64,000 nt of DNA from Gammaproteobacteria bacterium LSUCC0057 (GTDB taxonomy: Bacteria; Pseudomonadota; Gammaproteobacteria; Pseudomonadales; Porticoccaceae), in NCBI GenBank assembly GCA_004535795.1, contig SPIA01000001.1:879659-943658 (forward strand), read 5' to 3'. Made by a program: the position numbers and the translations under genes. How positions within the stretch are numbered: position 1 is the stretch's first letter; the number at the start of each line of letters is the position of its first letter. Shown piece by piece: positions 53,320-62,667 of the stretch. The notes under the pieces were generated by a model, which was not told the DNA's origin, made no database searches, and saw nothing but the letters and a program-made list of their open reading frames with translations.

Positions 53320-54414
53320 CTACTCGGCGCCTGCTGCGCTGTCGACCATGTGCAAAGTGCGGGTCGGGAAAGCCACCTCGGCACCGTGCTGGGCAATGAT
53401 AGCGGCTATTTTTAGCAACACATCCTGCTTGATCTGGTGGAACTCGGTCCACACCGTGGTCTTGGTAAAGGTGTAGATAAAGAAATCCAGCGAGCTCGGG
53501 CCAAACTCATTGAAGTTGACCATCAGCGTCTGGTTGGTGTCGATCGCCTCATGGCTGCGCAACATCGCCTCGACATCGGCCAAAATAACCGGCAATACCG
53601 CAACGTCATCGTAGCGCACGCCGATCGTCTCTTTAATACGACGGTTGCTCATACGCGTGGGGTTTTCCAACGAGATACTGGCAAAAATCGAGTTGGGGAC
53701 ATAGAGCGGGCGTTTGTCAAAGGTGCGAATGCGAGTCAGTCGCCAGCCGATATCCTCGACCGTACCTTCAATATTGCGGTCTGGTGAGCGCACCCAGTCG
53801 CCCACTTTAAACGGCCGGTCGAGGTAGATCATCAGACCACCAAAAAAATTGGAGAGCAGATCTTGTGCAGCAAAACCGATCGCTAAGCCGCCGACGCCGC
53901 CAAAGGCCAACAGCCCCGAGATACTAAAGCCGAACAGCTGCATACCGATCAGCGCCGCAGTGACCAGTACCGAGGCACGCAACACTTTTGCCACCGCTTT
54001 GATAGTCATCGCATCGCGCGGCTTCTCGCCCGGCTCTGGTGTAATCAGGTTCTGTTCGGCGCGGTTGATAAAATTCACCAAGAACAGCGCAAACAGCGCT
54101 ACCACTGCCAATTTATTGACATAGAGCAGAAACGGCGTCCAGCCGCTGTCGAGCTGCTCCGAGGCGATGGTGGCGGCAAAATTAATACCGACGATCCAGA
54201 TCAACCAGACCAGCGGACGGCGGCACGCCTCAATTAACGCGTCGTCCCACAACGTTTTGCTGTGACTGGCTTTGGCCTCTAATTTGTCGATGGCGAAGTT
54301 GACCAGCCGCGCCAACACCAGCACGGCGGTGACGAGAATAAACATCTCCAACATCCAGCCGTATTTTTCGCCGGCCAGCAGCTTCATCCACTGTTCAAAT
54401 GTTCCACGATCCAC
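53320..54414 (-). CDS. MscS-family mechanosensitive channel, YnaI-like
   Basis: Inner-membrane channel of 364 residues. Helices lie near 15-40, 65-85 and 100-120. The pore helix and beta domain contain LAFGGVGGLAIGFAAQDLLSNFFGG, then KVGDWVRSPDRNIEGTVEDIGWRLTRI and PLYVPNSIFASISLENP. The last segments match E. coli YnaI closely. The GTG at 54414 with AAGGAA nine bases upstream was chosen over a longer frame. It would open under membrane tension. Confidence 0.9.
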   Translation of the reverse strand: MDRGTFEQWMKLLAGEKYGWMLEMFILVTAVLVLARLVNFAIDKLEAKASHSKTLWDDALIEACRRPLVWLIWIVGINFAATIASEQLDSGWTPFLLYVNKLAVVALFALFLVNFINRAEQNLITPEPGEKPRDAMTIKAVAKVLRASVLVTAALIGMQLFGFSISGLLAFGGVGGLAIGFAAQDLLSNFFGGLMIYLDRPFKVGDWVRSPDRNIEGTVEDIGWRLTRIRTFDKRPLYVPNSIFASISLENPTRMSNRRIKETIGVRYDDVAVLPVILADVEAMLRSHEAIDTNQTLMVNFNEFGPSSLDFFIYTFTKTTVWTEFHQIKQDVLLKIAAIIAQHGAEVAFPTRTLHMVDSAAGAE

Positions 54415-54483
54415 GATTAAACGTTCCTTGCGTTGGTTGGGGGTGCCGCTACCGGCACCGCACAATGATTAAAAATGCCAGCG

Positions 54484-55518
54484 CTAACCGGCCAACAGCC
54501 CCAGGCTGAGCTGCTGCGCCTGCTGCCAGCGCTGGCTGGCCAGCAACTCTGGCCACTGCGGCCGCTGGCGGCGGCGCATAGCGGCAAGCCGTTGGCCGCA
54601 GCGCTGCGGTTGGCGCTGTAGCCAGTCGACCACCTCTAAGGCACCCTGGCGGTGGTTGCAGACCAGCACCATGTCACAACCGGCCTGCAGCGCTGCCGCC
54701 GCTCGCTGGCAGTAACTGCCGATCCCAGCGGCACCCTGCATCGACAGGTCATCACTGAAAATAACCCCGTCAAAGGCCAACTGGCCGCGCAGTTTATCGC
54801 CCAACCAGTGCTTTGAAAACCCCACCGGATGGTCGGCATCAACCGCCGGGAAGAGAATATGCGCCGGCATCACCGCCGCCAGCTGGGGGGCGAGTGCACG
54901 AAATGGCAGCAAGTCACTGCACAGCAACTGCTGCCAGTCGCGCCGATCGACCGGCAACTCGAGATGGCTGTCACCGACAACCCTGCCGTGGCCGGGAAAG
55001 TGTTTGCCCGTCGCCGCCATACCGGCGTCACTCATGCCGGCGATGAACGCGCCGGCCAGCTCAACCACGGCGGCCGGGGTGTCGGAGAAGGCGCGGTCGC
55101 CGATCACCGAGCAGTAATCGCGATCGACATCCAACACCGGGGCAAAACTCAAATCAAAGCCGCTGGCCAATACCTCGGACGCCATCAGCCACCCCAGCTG
55201 GCGCGCCGCCGCAGCTGCGCCGGCCTGATCGCGCAGATACCACTCGCCCAGTCGCTGCATGGCCGGCAGTGGCGTGTACCCCTGGCGCAACCGCGCCACG
55301 CGCCCGCCCTCTTGGTCGACGGCCAACAACAGCGCTGGATTGACGTCGCGAATACTCTGGTTGAGCTGGGCAACCTGGGTGCGATCGACGATGTTGCGCG
55401 CAAACAGAATCACCCCGCCCACCGCCGGCGAGCTGAGCAGCTGGCGCTCTTGAGCGGTCAGCTGTGGCCCCTCGAGATCCAACATCAACGGTCCCGGCGG
55501 TTGCAATACAGCGGTCAT
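54484..55518 (-). CDS. nagZ: Beta-N-acetylhexosaminidase (peptidoglycan recycling)
   Basis: Family 3 glycoside hydrolase of 344 residues in the cytoplasm that releases GlcNAc from anhydro-muropeptides. Visible are VDQEGGRVARL, the family block GKHFPGHGRVVGDSH near 172-186 and the nucleophile Asp in FSDDLSM. The ATG at 55518 follows GGAAGAG, while a TTG 12 bases upstream is less likely. It is 69 bases downstream of nothing on its strand, so it has its own promoter in the 317-base gap upstream. Confidence 0.94.
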   Translation of the reverse strand: MTAVLQPPGPLMLDLEGPQLTAQERQLLSSPAVGGVILFARNIVDRTQVAQLNQSIRDVNPALLLAVDQEGGRVARLRQGYTPLPAMQRLGEWYLRDQAGAAAAARQLGWLMASEVLASGFDLSFAPVLDVDRDYCSVIGDRAFSDTPAAVVELAGAFIAGMSDAGMAATGKHFPGHGRVVGDSHLELPVDRRDWQQLLCSDLLPFRALAPQLAAVMPAHILFPAVDADHPVGFSKHWLGDKLRGQLAFDGVIFSDDLSMQGAAGIGSYCQRAAAALQAGCDMVLVCNHRQGALEVVDWLQRQPQRCGQRLAAMRRRQRPQWPELLASQRWQQAQQLSLGLLAG

Positions 55519-55835
55519 AGTCTCTTCCAAACGGGTTAACAGCGGCGGCTTGAGCCGATCTCTCGAACGGCTGTTTAGACAAAGTTTATCTTTGCAATAA
55601 GCAGTTTATTCCAGCTGGCTATTTTACTGTTCTCGGCCACCCCGCGGTCAACCGTTATATCTTATTGATTCAACGGTTGTTTTGGTGAAATAGCTACGGT
55701 GACCCGAGCACTTAATTGGGTCGAGAACCCAGAGCAGGATCTGGGTTCATCAATTAGCGGCGGCATCGCGATGGTGCGGTGGTAGGGTTGAAACTCTACA
55801 CAACTAGCTCAGAGCTGTTAGCGGAGGGGTGAGTG
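55519..55835 (+). promoter_or_regulatory. Structured leader between nagZ and the small acidic gene
   Basis: This gene-free region of 317 bases contains three inverted repeats: CAACCGTT/AACGGTTG (55649-55656 and 55672-55679), GACCC/GGGTC (55701-55722) and a perfect 9-bp stem GAACCCAGA/TCTGGGTTC (55725-55733 and 55740-55748). It ends with GGAGGGG before the ATG at 55836. It must hold the nagZ promoter, and may encode a structured 5' leader or a small RNA. No match to a known riboswitch was recognised. Confidence 0.45.
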
Positions 55836-56153
55836 ATGGCAAAGATCTCGGCAGTAATCGGCCAGTGGTACCACGATGTCGCACGCGAGCGGCTGTTCGA
55901 GGTAGTGGCATTCGACGACTACAGCGGTGCTATAGAGGTGCAATACGAAGATGGCACCGTAGATGAATTTGACAGCGAAACCTGGCGCGAGCTGGTCCTA
56001 CTAGCCGCCGCGCAACCCGACGACTGGCGCTCCTCGCTCGAACTCAGCGAGGAGGACCGGCTGTTTGCCGACGATGTGTTGGTGCCGGCCAACAGTGGCG
56101 ATCTGCTCTCGGCGCTGGAGATGGATGACCCCCTCGAGTGGGACGAATTTTAG
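55836..56153 (+). CDS. Small acidic protein of unknown function (DUF6763-like)
   Basis: Cytoplasmic protein of 105 residues, strongly acidic at its C-terminus. The N-terminal half (IGQWYHDVARERLFEVVAFD ... IEVQYEDGTVDEFDSETWREL) looks like a small beta-barrel that gammaproteobacteria keep as an uncharacterised family. I link it to DUF6763 from memory. It ends DPLEWDEF. It has a strong ribosome site and a structured leader, and stands alone between nagZ and a LOG gene. No function is proposed. Confidence 0.75.
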   Translation: MAKISAVIGQWYHDVARERLFEVVAFDDYSGAIEVQYEDGTVDEFDSETWRELVLLAAAQPDDWRSSLELSEEDRLFADDVLVPANSGDLLSALEMDDPLEWDEF

Positions 56154-56176
56154 CGCTGCCAAACCGCCCTCGCGCA

Positions 56177-56818
56177 CTATGAGCGGTGCATATTGATATG
56201 GCGCAAAATCACCAAGGCCGCCTCTTCCGCGCTATCCACCAACTCCAGCAGCGCCAGGTCTGACTGAGCGACACAGCCATTGTTGAGCAGCTGCTCGGTC
56301 AACCAGTCGAGTAACCCCTGCCAAAATTGCCGGCCGACCAAGACAATTGGAAACGGCTCGACCTTGCCGGTCTGCACCAAAGTCAGCGCTTCAAACAGCT
56401 CGTCGAGGGTGCCAAACCCGCCGGGAAAAATGACAAAACCGACCGCCTGCTTTACAAACAGGTACTTGCGCACAAAAAAGTACCGGAAGGTCAGCTCAAG
56501 ATCTTGATAGCGGTTGGGCTGCTGCTCGTGCGGCAACTGTATATTGAGCCCGACACTGGTCGCCGGTGTGGCGGCACAGCCCTTGTTGGCCGCCTCCATC
56601 ACCCCCGGCCCGCCCCCGGTAATAACCGCAATACCTTCGCGGCCGAGCCGCTGTGCCAGCGCTTGCGCCTGCTGGTAGGTGGTGCTGTCGGCCGCCCAGC
56701 GGGCGCCGCCAAAGACGGTGACTGCAGCACCTAGACGACGCAGCTTCTCGGTGCCATCCACCAGCTCAGCCTGTATACGTAGCGCGCGCCACGCCTCTCC
56801 CTCTAACTGTTTGTCCAT
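56177..56818 (-). CDS. LOG-family nucleotide phosphoribohydrolase-like protein
   Basis: Protein of 213 residues of the LOG (cytokinin-type) family that hydrolyses nucleoside monophosphates to base and ribose phosphate. Family motifs are GGGPGVMEAANKGC near 70 and PGGFGTLDELFEALT near 134. It is divergent from lexA and shares a 146-base region carrying SOS boxes. The cellular substrate in bacteria without cytokinins is uncertain; purine nucleotide salvage is the likely role. Confidence 0.9.
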   Translation of the reverse strand: MDKQLEGEAWRALRIQAELVDGTEKLRRLGAAVTVFGGARWAADSTTYQQAQALAQRLGREGIAVITGGGPGVMEAANKGCAATPATSVGLNIQLPHEQQPNRYQDLELTFRYFFVRKYLFVKQAVGFVIFPGGFGTLDELFEALTLVQTGKVEPFPIVLVGRQFWQGLLDWLTEQLLNNGCVAQSDLALLELVDSAEEAALVILRHINMHRS

Positions 56819-56878
56819 GCTCTGCTCTCGGTTAACTGTAATGTCATTAAAGCCTCTGCCGAACGCGGCGTCGAGTAC

Positions 56879-56906
56879 TTGCCAAAAGCTAATTACTGTA
56901 TATACT
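56879..56906 (+). promoter_or_regulatory. lexA promoter
   Basis: TTGCCA, 16 bases, TATACT. The first SOS box covers the -10 element, as expected for autorepression. Confidence 0.6.
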
Positions 56907-56911
56907 CACAG
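56896..56911 (+). promoter_or_regulatory. SOS box 1 upstream of lexA
   Basis: CTGTATATACTCACAG fits the gammaproteobacterial consensus CTGT-N8-ACAG exactly and lies 54 bases before the lexA start. Confidence 0.9.
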
Positions 56912-56914
56912 TTA

Positions 56915-56930
56915 CTGTTAATTTAACCAG
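56915..56930 (+). promoter_or_regulatory. SOS box 2 upstream of lexA (one mismatch)
   Basis: CTGTTAATTTAACCAG has CCAG in place of ACAG. E. coli lexA also has two boxes, so a second LexA dimer here is plausible. Confidence 0.65.
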
Positions 56931-56964
56931 CAGTTACCACCCCGTCAGCTCCAGAGGTTACGCC

Positions 56965-57576
56965 ATGTCACAGCTCACTTCGCGCCAACAACAGATTTTT
57001 GATCTGATCCGGCAACATGTCGATGACACCGGTTATCCGCCCACCCGTGCCGAAATCGCCAATGCGCTCGGGTTTCGCTCGGCTAATGCCGCCGAAGATC
57101 ATCTGCGCGCGCTGGCCCGCAAAGGGGTGATTGAGATGATTCCCGGCGCCTCGCGCGGCATTAAGATCGTCGAGCAACAGAGTTATATGGGGCTGCCAAT
57201 CATTGGTCGTGTCGCCGCTGGAGAGCCTATTTTGGCCGAGCAGCACATTGAGGCCTACCAAGAGATGGCCGGCGAGTCGTTTCACCCTCACGCCGACTAC
57301 TTTTTGCGCGTACAGGGCCAGAGCATGGTCGATGCCGGCATTATGGATGGCGATCTGCTCGCCGTGCACCAGCAACCGACTGCAGAGAACCACCAAATCA
57401 TTGTCGCTCGGGTCGATGGAGAGGTAACCGTGAAGCGGTACAAACGGGGCAAAATTCGCCACGAATTACAGCTGCTGCCGGAGAATCGCGACTATCAGCC
57501 GATCACCGTCGACCTGCGTCACCAGCTGTTCAGCATTGAAGGGTTGGCGGTGGGGGTGGTGCGGCTGGCGCTGTAA
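56965..57576 (+). CDS. lexA: SOS repressor LexA
   Basis: Repressor of 203 residues. The winged-helix DNA-binding domain ([22 protein letters not shown], 26-47) is followed by the cleavage site Ala85-Gly86, and the Ser120-Lys157 dyad lies in GQSMVDAGI and VTVKRY. Every site is one residue past E. coli numbering. Two SOS boxes precede it. No sulA follows, unlike Pseudomonas. Confidence 0.98.
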   Translation: MSQLTSRQQQIFDLIRQHVDDTGYPPTRAEIANALGFRSANAAEDHLRALARKGVIEMIPGASRGIKIVEQQSYMGLPIIGRVAAGEPILAEQHIEAYQEMAGESFHPHADYFLRVQGQSMVDAGIMDGDLLAVHQQPTAENHQIIVARVDGEVTVKRYKRGKIRHELQLLPENRDYQPITVDLRHQLFSIEGLAVGVVRLAL

Positions 57577-57596
57577 CAAACCGCGCCACAGGCCAA

Positions 57597-57977
57597 CTAC
57601 ACAGCGTCGAGCGAGCTCTGTGCAAACTGGTACTCGGCCACTGGCTGGCCACCGAGAATATGCTGCTGCAAAATTTGCTCAATCACCTCGGGGGTGCAGT
57701 GGCGATACCAGATGCCTTGCGGATAGACCACCATGATCGGACCCTGCTGGCAGATGCGCAGACAGTCGACCGGTGAGCGGTAGACCCCCTGCTCGACATC
57801 CATCAAACCCAGCTCGCGAATCCGCCGCTTGAGATACTCCCAGGAGTGGCTGCCGTCGCCATCGCCGGCACATTTGCCGCGCGCGCACAACAACAGGTGG
57901 TGGCGGTAGCTGGCCAGGCCACGGCGCTCGGCCAGCGTTTGTAGCTGCTCGGCGTCTGCTTTAGTGTTGCCGCTCAT
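57597..57977 (-). CDS. Thioredoxin-like [2Fe-2S] ferredoxin domain protein
   Basis: Protein of 126 residues with four Cys in ferredoxin-like spacing: Cys31 and Cys36 (CARGKC), then Cys72 and Cys76 (CLRIC), followed by GPIMVVYPQGIWY. The fold matches the small thioredoxin-like 2Fe-2S proteins, so it should bind one cluster and act in electron transfer or sensing. The partner is unknown. It is convergent with lexA and the last of a run of minus-strand genes from topA. Confidence 0.85.
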   Translation of the reverse strand: MSGNTKADAEQLQTLAERRGLASYRHHLLLCARGKCAGDGDGSHSWEYLKRRIRELGLMDVEQGVYRSPVDCLRICQQGPIMVVYPQGIWYRHCTPEVIEQILQQHILGGQPVAEYQFAQSSLDAV

Positions 57978-57998
57978 TAACCGTTTCGCCGTGGCGCT

Positions 57999-58244
57999 TC
58001 AGTGCAGCGTGCTGGGGGTTTCAAACAGCTCGTCGGCGATCGGTGCCGACTCACTCTGCAGCTCGGTGACACGGGCGATACCGGCGTCGATCATAACTTT
58101 GGCGATATCGAGTTGATCGTCGGCGATAAAGTCGAGCAGCTCTTGGGCAAACTTTATTTCCACCAGCGCGGCATCGTCGTCGCTGCGGCGCAGGGCAATC
58201 TCACCGGTGTCGAGCATCACAAGTTCTAGGCGCGTCAGGGGCAT
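57999..58244 (-). CDS. Conserved small protein of unknown function
   Basis: An 81-residue protein with no signal or membrane segment. It begins MPLTRLELVMLDTGEIALRR and has acidic, helix-rich remaining parts (EIKFAQELLDFIADDQLDIAKV). The ATG has AAGGACAGCCC upstream. It sits where the unannotated PA3009 lies in P. aeruginosa, between lexA and topA, and conserved position is the main support. No function is proposed. Confidence 0.75.
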   Translation of the reverse strand: MPLTRLELVMLDTGEIALRRSDDDAALVEIKFAQELLDFIADDQLDIAKVMIDAGIARVTELQSESAPIADELFETPSTLH

Positions 58245-58297
58245 GGGCTGTCCTTATTTGGCGGTGGAAGGGGTGCAGTCGAGACTGCCGGAAGAGC

Positions 58298-58816
58298 TCA
58301 ACACTCCACCGCCTGTTCGCGATGGCGCATTATCATCTCTGCGCTGCCATCGTACCATCTTTGTGCCGCAGCGACACTCCAGTCGACCGGCTGCAACCAC
58401 TGTTTACCACTTAAGTTGACCACCACTAAACGGTCGACGGTGGCGTCGCTGGCCTGCGCTGCTGGTAACAGATACTGGTAGGCTTGATAGCCGGCGCGGG
58501 CCAGCTCGACCAGCCAGCTGTCGGCACCGGCCAGTTGTTGCAGCTCAACCACCACCGCGTCATGGGCGTTGGCCTCTGCGCTGACATAGTAGTCGCAAAG
58601 CTCAACCAGCGTGGTCTGTTCAGACCAGCGGGACGGTTCGGGCAGCACGCTGAGCAGGTGCCACTGCAGGGCACAGGCCAGTTCAGCGGCAATAGCGCGC
58701 TGCAAAGGTTCACGGCTGGCGCGCGCGCTGCAGGCTGAGGCCAGCGCCAACAGCTCTGCGGCGGCGGCTAAACGCTGGCCGCTCAGGCGCGCCAACGCTT
58801 GGCGATCGACAGCCAT
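58298..58816 (-). CDS. DUF6586-like conserved protein
   Basis: Cytoplasmic, alpha-helical protein of 172 residues, Ala- and Leu-rich, with no known catalytic motif (ELACALQWHLLSVL near 44, WLQPVDWSVAAAQRWYDG near 140). It follows topA by five bases on the same strand. In Pseudomonas the same slot (PA3010) holds a DUF6586 protein, which is the basis of the name. Role unknown. Confidence 0.75.
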   Translation of the reverse strand: MAVDRQALARLSGQRLAAAAELLALASACSARASREPLQRAIAAELACALQWHLLSVLPEPSRWSEQTTLVELCDYYVSAEANAHDAVVVELQQLAGADSWLVELARAGYQAYQYLLPAAQASDATVDRLVVVNLSGKQWLQPVDWSVAAAQRWYDGSAEMIMRHREQAVEC

Positions 58817-58821
58817 GGCGG

Positions 58822-61488
58822 CTACTTTTTACCGCGCTTAGGCGGTTGCGACTGCCACAAACCCTTGCTGAAATAGGCCGCCCAGCCACTGGGTTTGCCG
58901 TCATTCTCGCTGCGCACATAGTGCTCGCGGGTTTTGCGATCAAAGCGCACCACCGTCGGCTGCCCGTCCGGGTCGGCCACCGGGGCATCGAGCAGAAACT
59001 GAAACTTTTTATCGATCTGCGCTTTGTAAGGGAGCAGCTCGCTAACCAGCGGAGCTCGGGTTTCGCGGTGTTTGGGGAACTGGCTGGCCGCCAAAAATAG
59101 CCCCGAGGCGCCATCGCGCAACAAGTAATAATCGTCGACCTTTTCGCAGCGCAGCTCAGGCATCGGCACTGGATCGACCTTCGGCGGCGCCGCTTCGCCA
59201 CTGCGCAGCAGCTTGCGGGTGTTTTTGCATTCGGTGCAGCCAAAATACTTGCCAAAGCGGCCGGTTTTAAGTTGCATCTCGGCACCGCACTTGTCGCAGT
59301 CCAAGCGTGGGCCGTCGTAACCTTTTATGACAAAACTGCCCTGCTCGACGACAAAGCCGCTGCAGTCGGGGTTGTTACCGCAGACGTGCAGTTTGCGCTG
59401 TTCGTCAACCAGGTAGCTGTCCATCGAGGTATTGCACAGCGGGCAGCGTTTGCGCGCCAGCAGCGCTTTAGACTCCGCCTCTTCATCTTCATCAATATTG
59501 ACCGCTTCATCACCTGAGGTGAGGTTGATAGTCTGCTTGCAGCGCTCTTTGGGCGGCAAACTGTAGCCCGAGCAGCCCAAAAATACCCCGGTGGCAGCGG
59601 TGCGAATCATCATCGGCCGGCCGCACAGCTCGCCCTCTTCGTTCTTGTGGGTACAGGGAATATCGGTGAGTGTCGGCGCATTGGGACGCATACCGCCTTC
59701 CGCCAGCTTGGCTTTTTCCAGCGTCGCGACGAAGTCGGCATAGAACTCATTGAGCAATTCTTTCCAATGCTTGCCGCCCTTGGCAACTTGATCGAGGCTC
59801 TCCTCGAGGGCGGCGGTAAAGCCGTAATCCATCAGTTCTGTGAAGCTCTCGGCGAGCCGCTCGGCGACTACATCGCCAATTTTTTCAGCATAAAAACGCC
59901 GGTTTTCAACCCGCACATAACCGCGCTCTTGAATCGTCGAAATAATTGCGGCATAGGTGGAGGGGCGGCCAATACCGCGCTTCTCCAACTCTTTAACCAG
60001 CGAGGCCTCCGAATAGCGCGGCGGCGGTTTGGTAAAGTGTTGTTGTGGCAGCAGCTTGTGCAGCGCCAGCGCATCGCCGGGCTGCAGCTCTGGCAGCTCG
60101 CGGTCGTCGTCACCTTTGCGATTGGCCGGCAGCACCGCCAAAAAGCCCGGAAACAGTGTTACCCGCCCTTTTATCGCCAGTTCAAACTGGCCTGAGGTGA
60201 CGGTGATGGTGGTCGAGGTAAATTTGGCGTTGCTCATCTGGCAGGCGACAAACTGCTGCCAGATCAGTTGGTAGAGTTTGCGCGCGTCGGCGTCGACATC
60301 GCCGAGATCGCCCGGCTTGATGTCGACATTGGAGGGCCTGATCGCCTCGTGGGCCTCTTGGGCGCCGGCCTTGCTGCCGTACTGCACCGGCTTGGCGGCC
60401 AGGTAGTCGGCGCCAAACCGCGTCTTGATAAAGTCGCGACAACTGGCCACGGCGTCTTCGCTCAAGTTGGTCGAGTCGGTACGCATATAGGTGATAAAGC
60501 CCGCTTCGTACAAGCGCTGGGCCAACATCATGGTCTTCTTTACACCAAAGCTCAGGCGGGTGCTGGCCGCCTGTTGCAGGGTCGAGGTAATAAAGGGGGC
60601 CGAGGGTTTCGATGAGGTCGGTTTATCCTCGCGCTTGGCGACGACAAAATCGCCCTGCTGCAACTGGGCCATCAACGCCTCGCTCTGCGCCTGCGAGGTG
60701 GGCCGATAGGCGTTACCGGCATATTTGCGCACCTCGAAGCGGAGCAGCGAAGCCGCCTCGTCGCTGGCGCTAGGCGACTCTAGATCGGCCTGGGCACTCC
60801 AGTACTCATCGGGGATAAACGCGTGTATCTCCCGCTCGCGCTCAACAATCATGCGCAGCGCAACCGACTGCACGCGGCCGGCCGACAAGCCGCGACCGAC
60901 CTTCTCCCACAGCAGCGGTGAGACCATATAGCCGACCACGCGATCGAGGAAGCGCCGGGTCTGCTGCGCCTCAACCCGCGCCATGTTCAACTGACCCGGC
61001 TGCTTAAATGCATCGCGAATAGCATTTTTGGTGATCTCATTAAACACCACCCGCTGGTAGCGGTTGATATCGCCGCCGATCGCCTCTTGCAGATGCCAAG
61101 CAATCGCCTCCCCCTCGCGGTCCAAATCCGTCGCCAAGTAGATGGTGTCGGCCTTTTTGGCGAGTTTTTGCAGCTCGCTAACCACTTTCTCTTTGCCGGG
61201 CAGAATCTGGTAGTTGGCCTGCCAATCTTTGTCGGGGTTGATACCCATGCTGCGCACCAGCTGCTGCTGGGCTTTTTTGGCTTGGTGGCGCTGCTTCTGC
61301 GCCGGGGTCATTTTGCGTGTTGCCGCCGCCTGCTTGGCGCGCTCTTTGGGGTCGACAGCTTTGCCACCGCCGGTGGCCAAGTCGCGGATGTGGCCGACGC
61401 TCGACTTGACAATAAAATCGTCACCCAAGTAGCGGTTGATGGTCTTTGCCTTTGCGGGCGACTCTACGATTACGAGGGCTTTAGCCAT
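58822..61488 (-). CDS. topA: DNA topoisomerase I
   Basis: Type IA topoisomerase of 888 residues that relaxes negative supercoils. The Toprim domain starts [20 protein letters not shown] with the acidic [13 protein letters not shown] near 119-131. The active-site Tyr334 is in [11 protein letters not shown]. Three C-terminal Cys-rich zinc modules follow ([20 protein letters not shown] ... [16 protein letters not shown] ... CTECK) with a basic tail ending PPKRGKK. Length and modules are standard. The downstream genes run close behind. Confidence 0.97.
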   Translation of the reverse strand: MAKALVIVESPAKAKTINRYLGDDFIVKSSVGHIRDLATGGGKAVDPKERAKQAAATRKMTPAQKQRHQAKKAQQQLVRSMGINPDKDWQANYQILPGKEKVVSELQKLAKKADTIYLATDLDREGEAIAWHLQEAIGGDINRYQRVVFNEITKNAIRDAFKQPGQLNMARVEAQQTRRFLDRVVGYMVSPLLWEKVGRGLSAGRVQSVALRMIVEREREIHAFIPDEYWSAQADLESPSASDEAASLLRFEVRKYAGNAYRPTSQAQSEALMAQLQQGDFVVAKREDKPTSSKPSAPFITSTLQQAASTRLSFGVKKTMMLAQRLYEAGFITYMRTDSTNLSEDAVASCRDFIKTRFGADYLAAKPVQYGSKAGAQEAHEAIRPSNVDIKPGDLGDVDADARKLYQLIWQQFVACQMSNAKFTSTTITVTSGQFELAIKGRVTLFPGFLAVLPANRKGDDDRELPELQPGDALALHKLLPQQHFTKPPPRYSEASLVKELEKRGIGRPSTYAAIISTIQERGYVRVENRRFYAEKIGDVVAERLAESFTELMDYGFTAALEESLDQVAKGGKHWKELLNEFYADFVATLEKAKLAEGGMRPNAPTLTDIPCTHKNEEGELCGRPMMIRTAATGVFLGCSGYSLPPKERCKQTINLTSGDEAVNIDEDEEAESKALLARKRCPLCNTSMDSYLVDEQRKLHVCGNNPDCSGFVVEQGSFVIKGYDGPRLDCDKCGAEMQLKTGRFGKYFGCTECKNTRKLLRSGEAAPPKVDPVPMPELRCEKVDDYYLLRDGASGLFLAASQFPKHRETRAPLVSELLPYKAQIDKKFQFLLDAPVADPDGQPTVVRFDRKTREHYVRSENDGKPSGWAAYFSKGLWQSQPPKRGKK

Positions 61489-61623
61489 GGGAGCAGTTCA
61501 AATCCTTTATCGATGCGGCGGCAGCACAGCGCTGCCAAGGTTGTCAGAGCGGGCACGGCAACAACCGCCGCGGCGAAAATGACAAGCAAGGTGGGCAAAA
61601 ATACGCGGACAGAGATACCGAGG

Positions 61624-62133
61624 TCAAGTTTTCGCCAAAATAAGTCTCTCTCGCCACAGTTTCAGCTGCCGCAATCGATCAGCGATGAGCTCGACATCGC
61701 CGACATCGCCGCTCTCGTCCCAGATCACGCCGACACTGCCGCCATCCCAACTCAGCGCCAACACTGCCGGCGGCAGTGTTGCAATCAGTGCCGTGAGCTG
61801 CGGATCGGCGGCGCGCTGATGAGGTTTGTCGCGCCACACCCAACCCGGGTAGGCCGACTCCCAGCCGTTGCTGTCGATACGGTGCAGTACCGCGCCTGCA
61901 CTCTGCTGAGGCTCAGCCAGCGGCAGCCAGTAGCGGGCAAACTGCTGATCCTTGACCTCGTCGCGAGTGCTGCTGCCGCGCCCAGTCGGTCGCGCAATCA
62001 GCGCCACTTTCACCCCTTGTGTAAGCGCTGCGCTGCGCAACCGGCTAATACGGCGCTGGCGGGGGGACTGGCGCATCATCATAATCGGCGAGATCGCCGC
62101 CACCAGTAAAAAAACCATTAACAACCAAATCAT
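61624..62133 (-). CDS. Membrane-anchored protein of unknown function
   Basis: Protein of 169 residues with one N-terminal helix (MIWLLMVFLLVAAISPIMMM), a basic stretch (RQRRISRLR), then a soluble domain in the cytoplasm containing ARYWLPLAEP and YPGWVWRDKP. Similar proteins next to topA in other gammaproteobacteria are sometimes labelled YajC-like because of the helix, but no YajC domain is seen. Function unknown. The gap 61489-61623 shows no gene. Confidence 0.75.
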   Translation of the reverse strand: MIWLLMVFLLVAAISPIMMMRQSPRQRRISRLRSAALTQGVKVALIARPTGRGSSTRDEVKDQQFARYWLPLAEPQQSAGAVLHRIDSNGWESAYPGWVWRDKPHQRAADPQLTALIATLPPAVLALSWDGGSVGVIWDESGDVGDVELIADRLRQLKLWRERLILAKT

Positions 62134-62220
62134 TGTTGGTTACTCTTGCTATGCTGAAATTAAAACCCGATAGTTAATAAGGTATTGATCACAGAGCCAC
62201 TCACTCAGGGAGCGCGAACC

Positions 62221-62667
62221 ATGTCGGCCTACCAACACATCCTCATCGGATTAGATCTCTCTACTGAATCGCAGCAGATTATCCAACGGGTTAAGACCCT
62301 GTTTGCCCAGAGCAGCGCCAAACGCTCGCTCTGCCACGTCCTCGAGCCAATATCATACACCTACGGTGGCGATGTACCGATCGACTTGACCGGTATTCAG
62401 AACGAAATTGAGACGCAGGCTAGGCGCCGCCTCGCCGAAGTGGGCGCAGAACTGGGTATTGCACCGGCAGATCAGCACATCGCCATTGGCCAACCGGCCC
62501 ACGAGATGCACAAGCTGGCCAAACAGCTCGACGTCGACTTAATCGCCGTCGGCAGCCACGGCCGCCACGGCTTGGCGCTGCTGTTCGGCTCCACCTCTAA
62601 CAGCGTGCTGCACGGCGCCAACTGCGATGTACTGGCGATACGTGTTAAAGAGCCCGACGAGGAGTGA
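62221..62667 (+). CDS. Universal stress protein
   Basis: UspA-family protein of 148 residues, beginning YQHILIGLDLSTES and ending with the ATP-binding GSHGRHGLALLFGSTSNSVLHGANCDVLAI (G-2x-G-9x-G-S type). The ATG at 62221 follows GGGAG, and an in-frame ATG-like start 36 bases upstream is not needed. It overlaps tatD by four bases. Confidence 0.93.
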   Translation: MSAYQHILIGLDLSTESQQIIQRVKTLFAQSSAKRSLCHVLEPISYTYGGDVPIDLTGIQNEIETQARRRLAEVGAELGIAPADQHIAIGQPAHEMHKLAKQLDVDLIAVGSHGRHGLALLFGSTSNSVLHGANCDVLAIRVKEPDEE

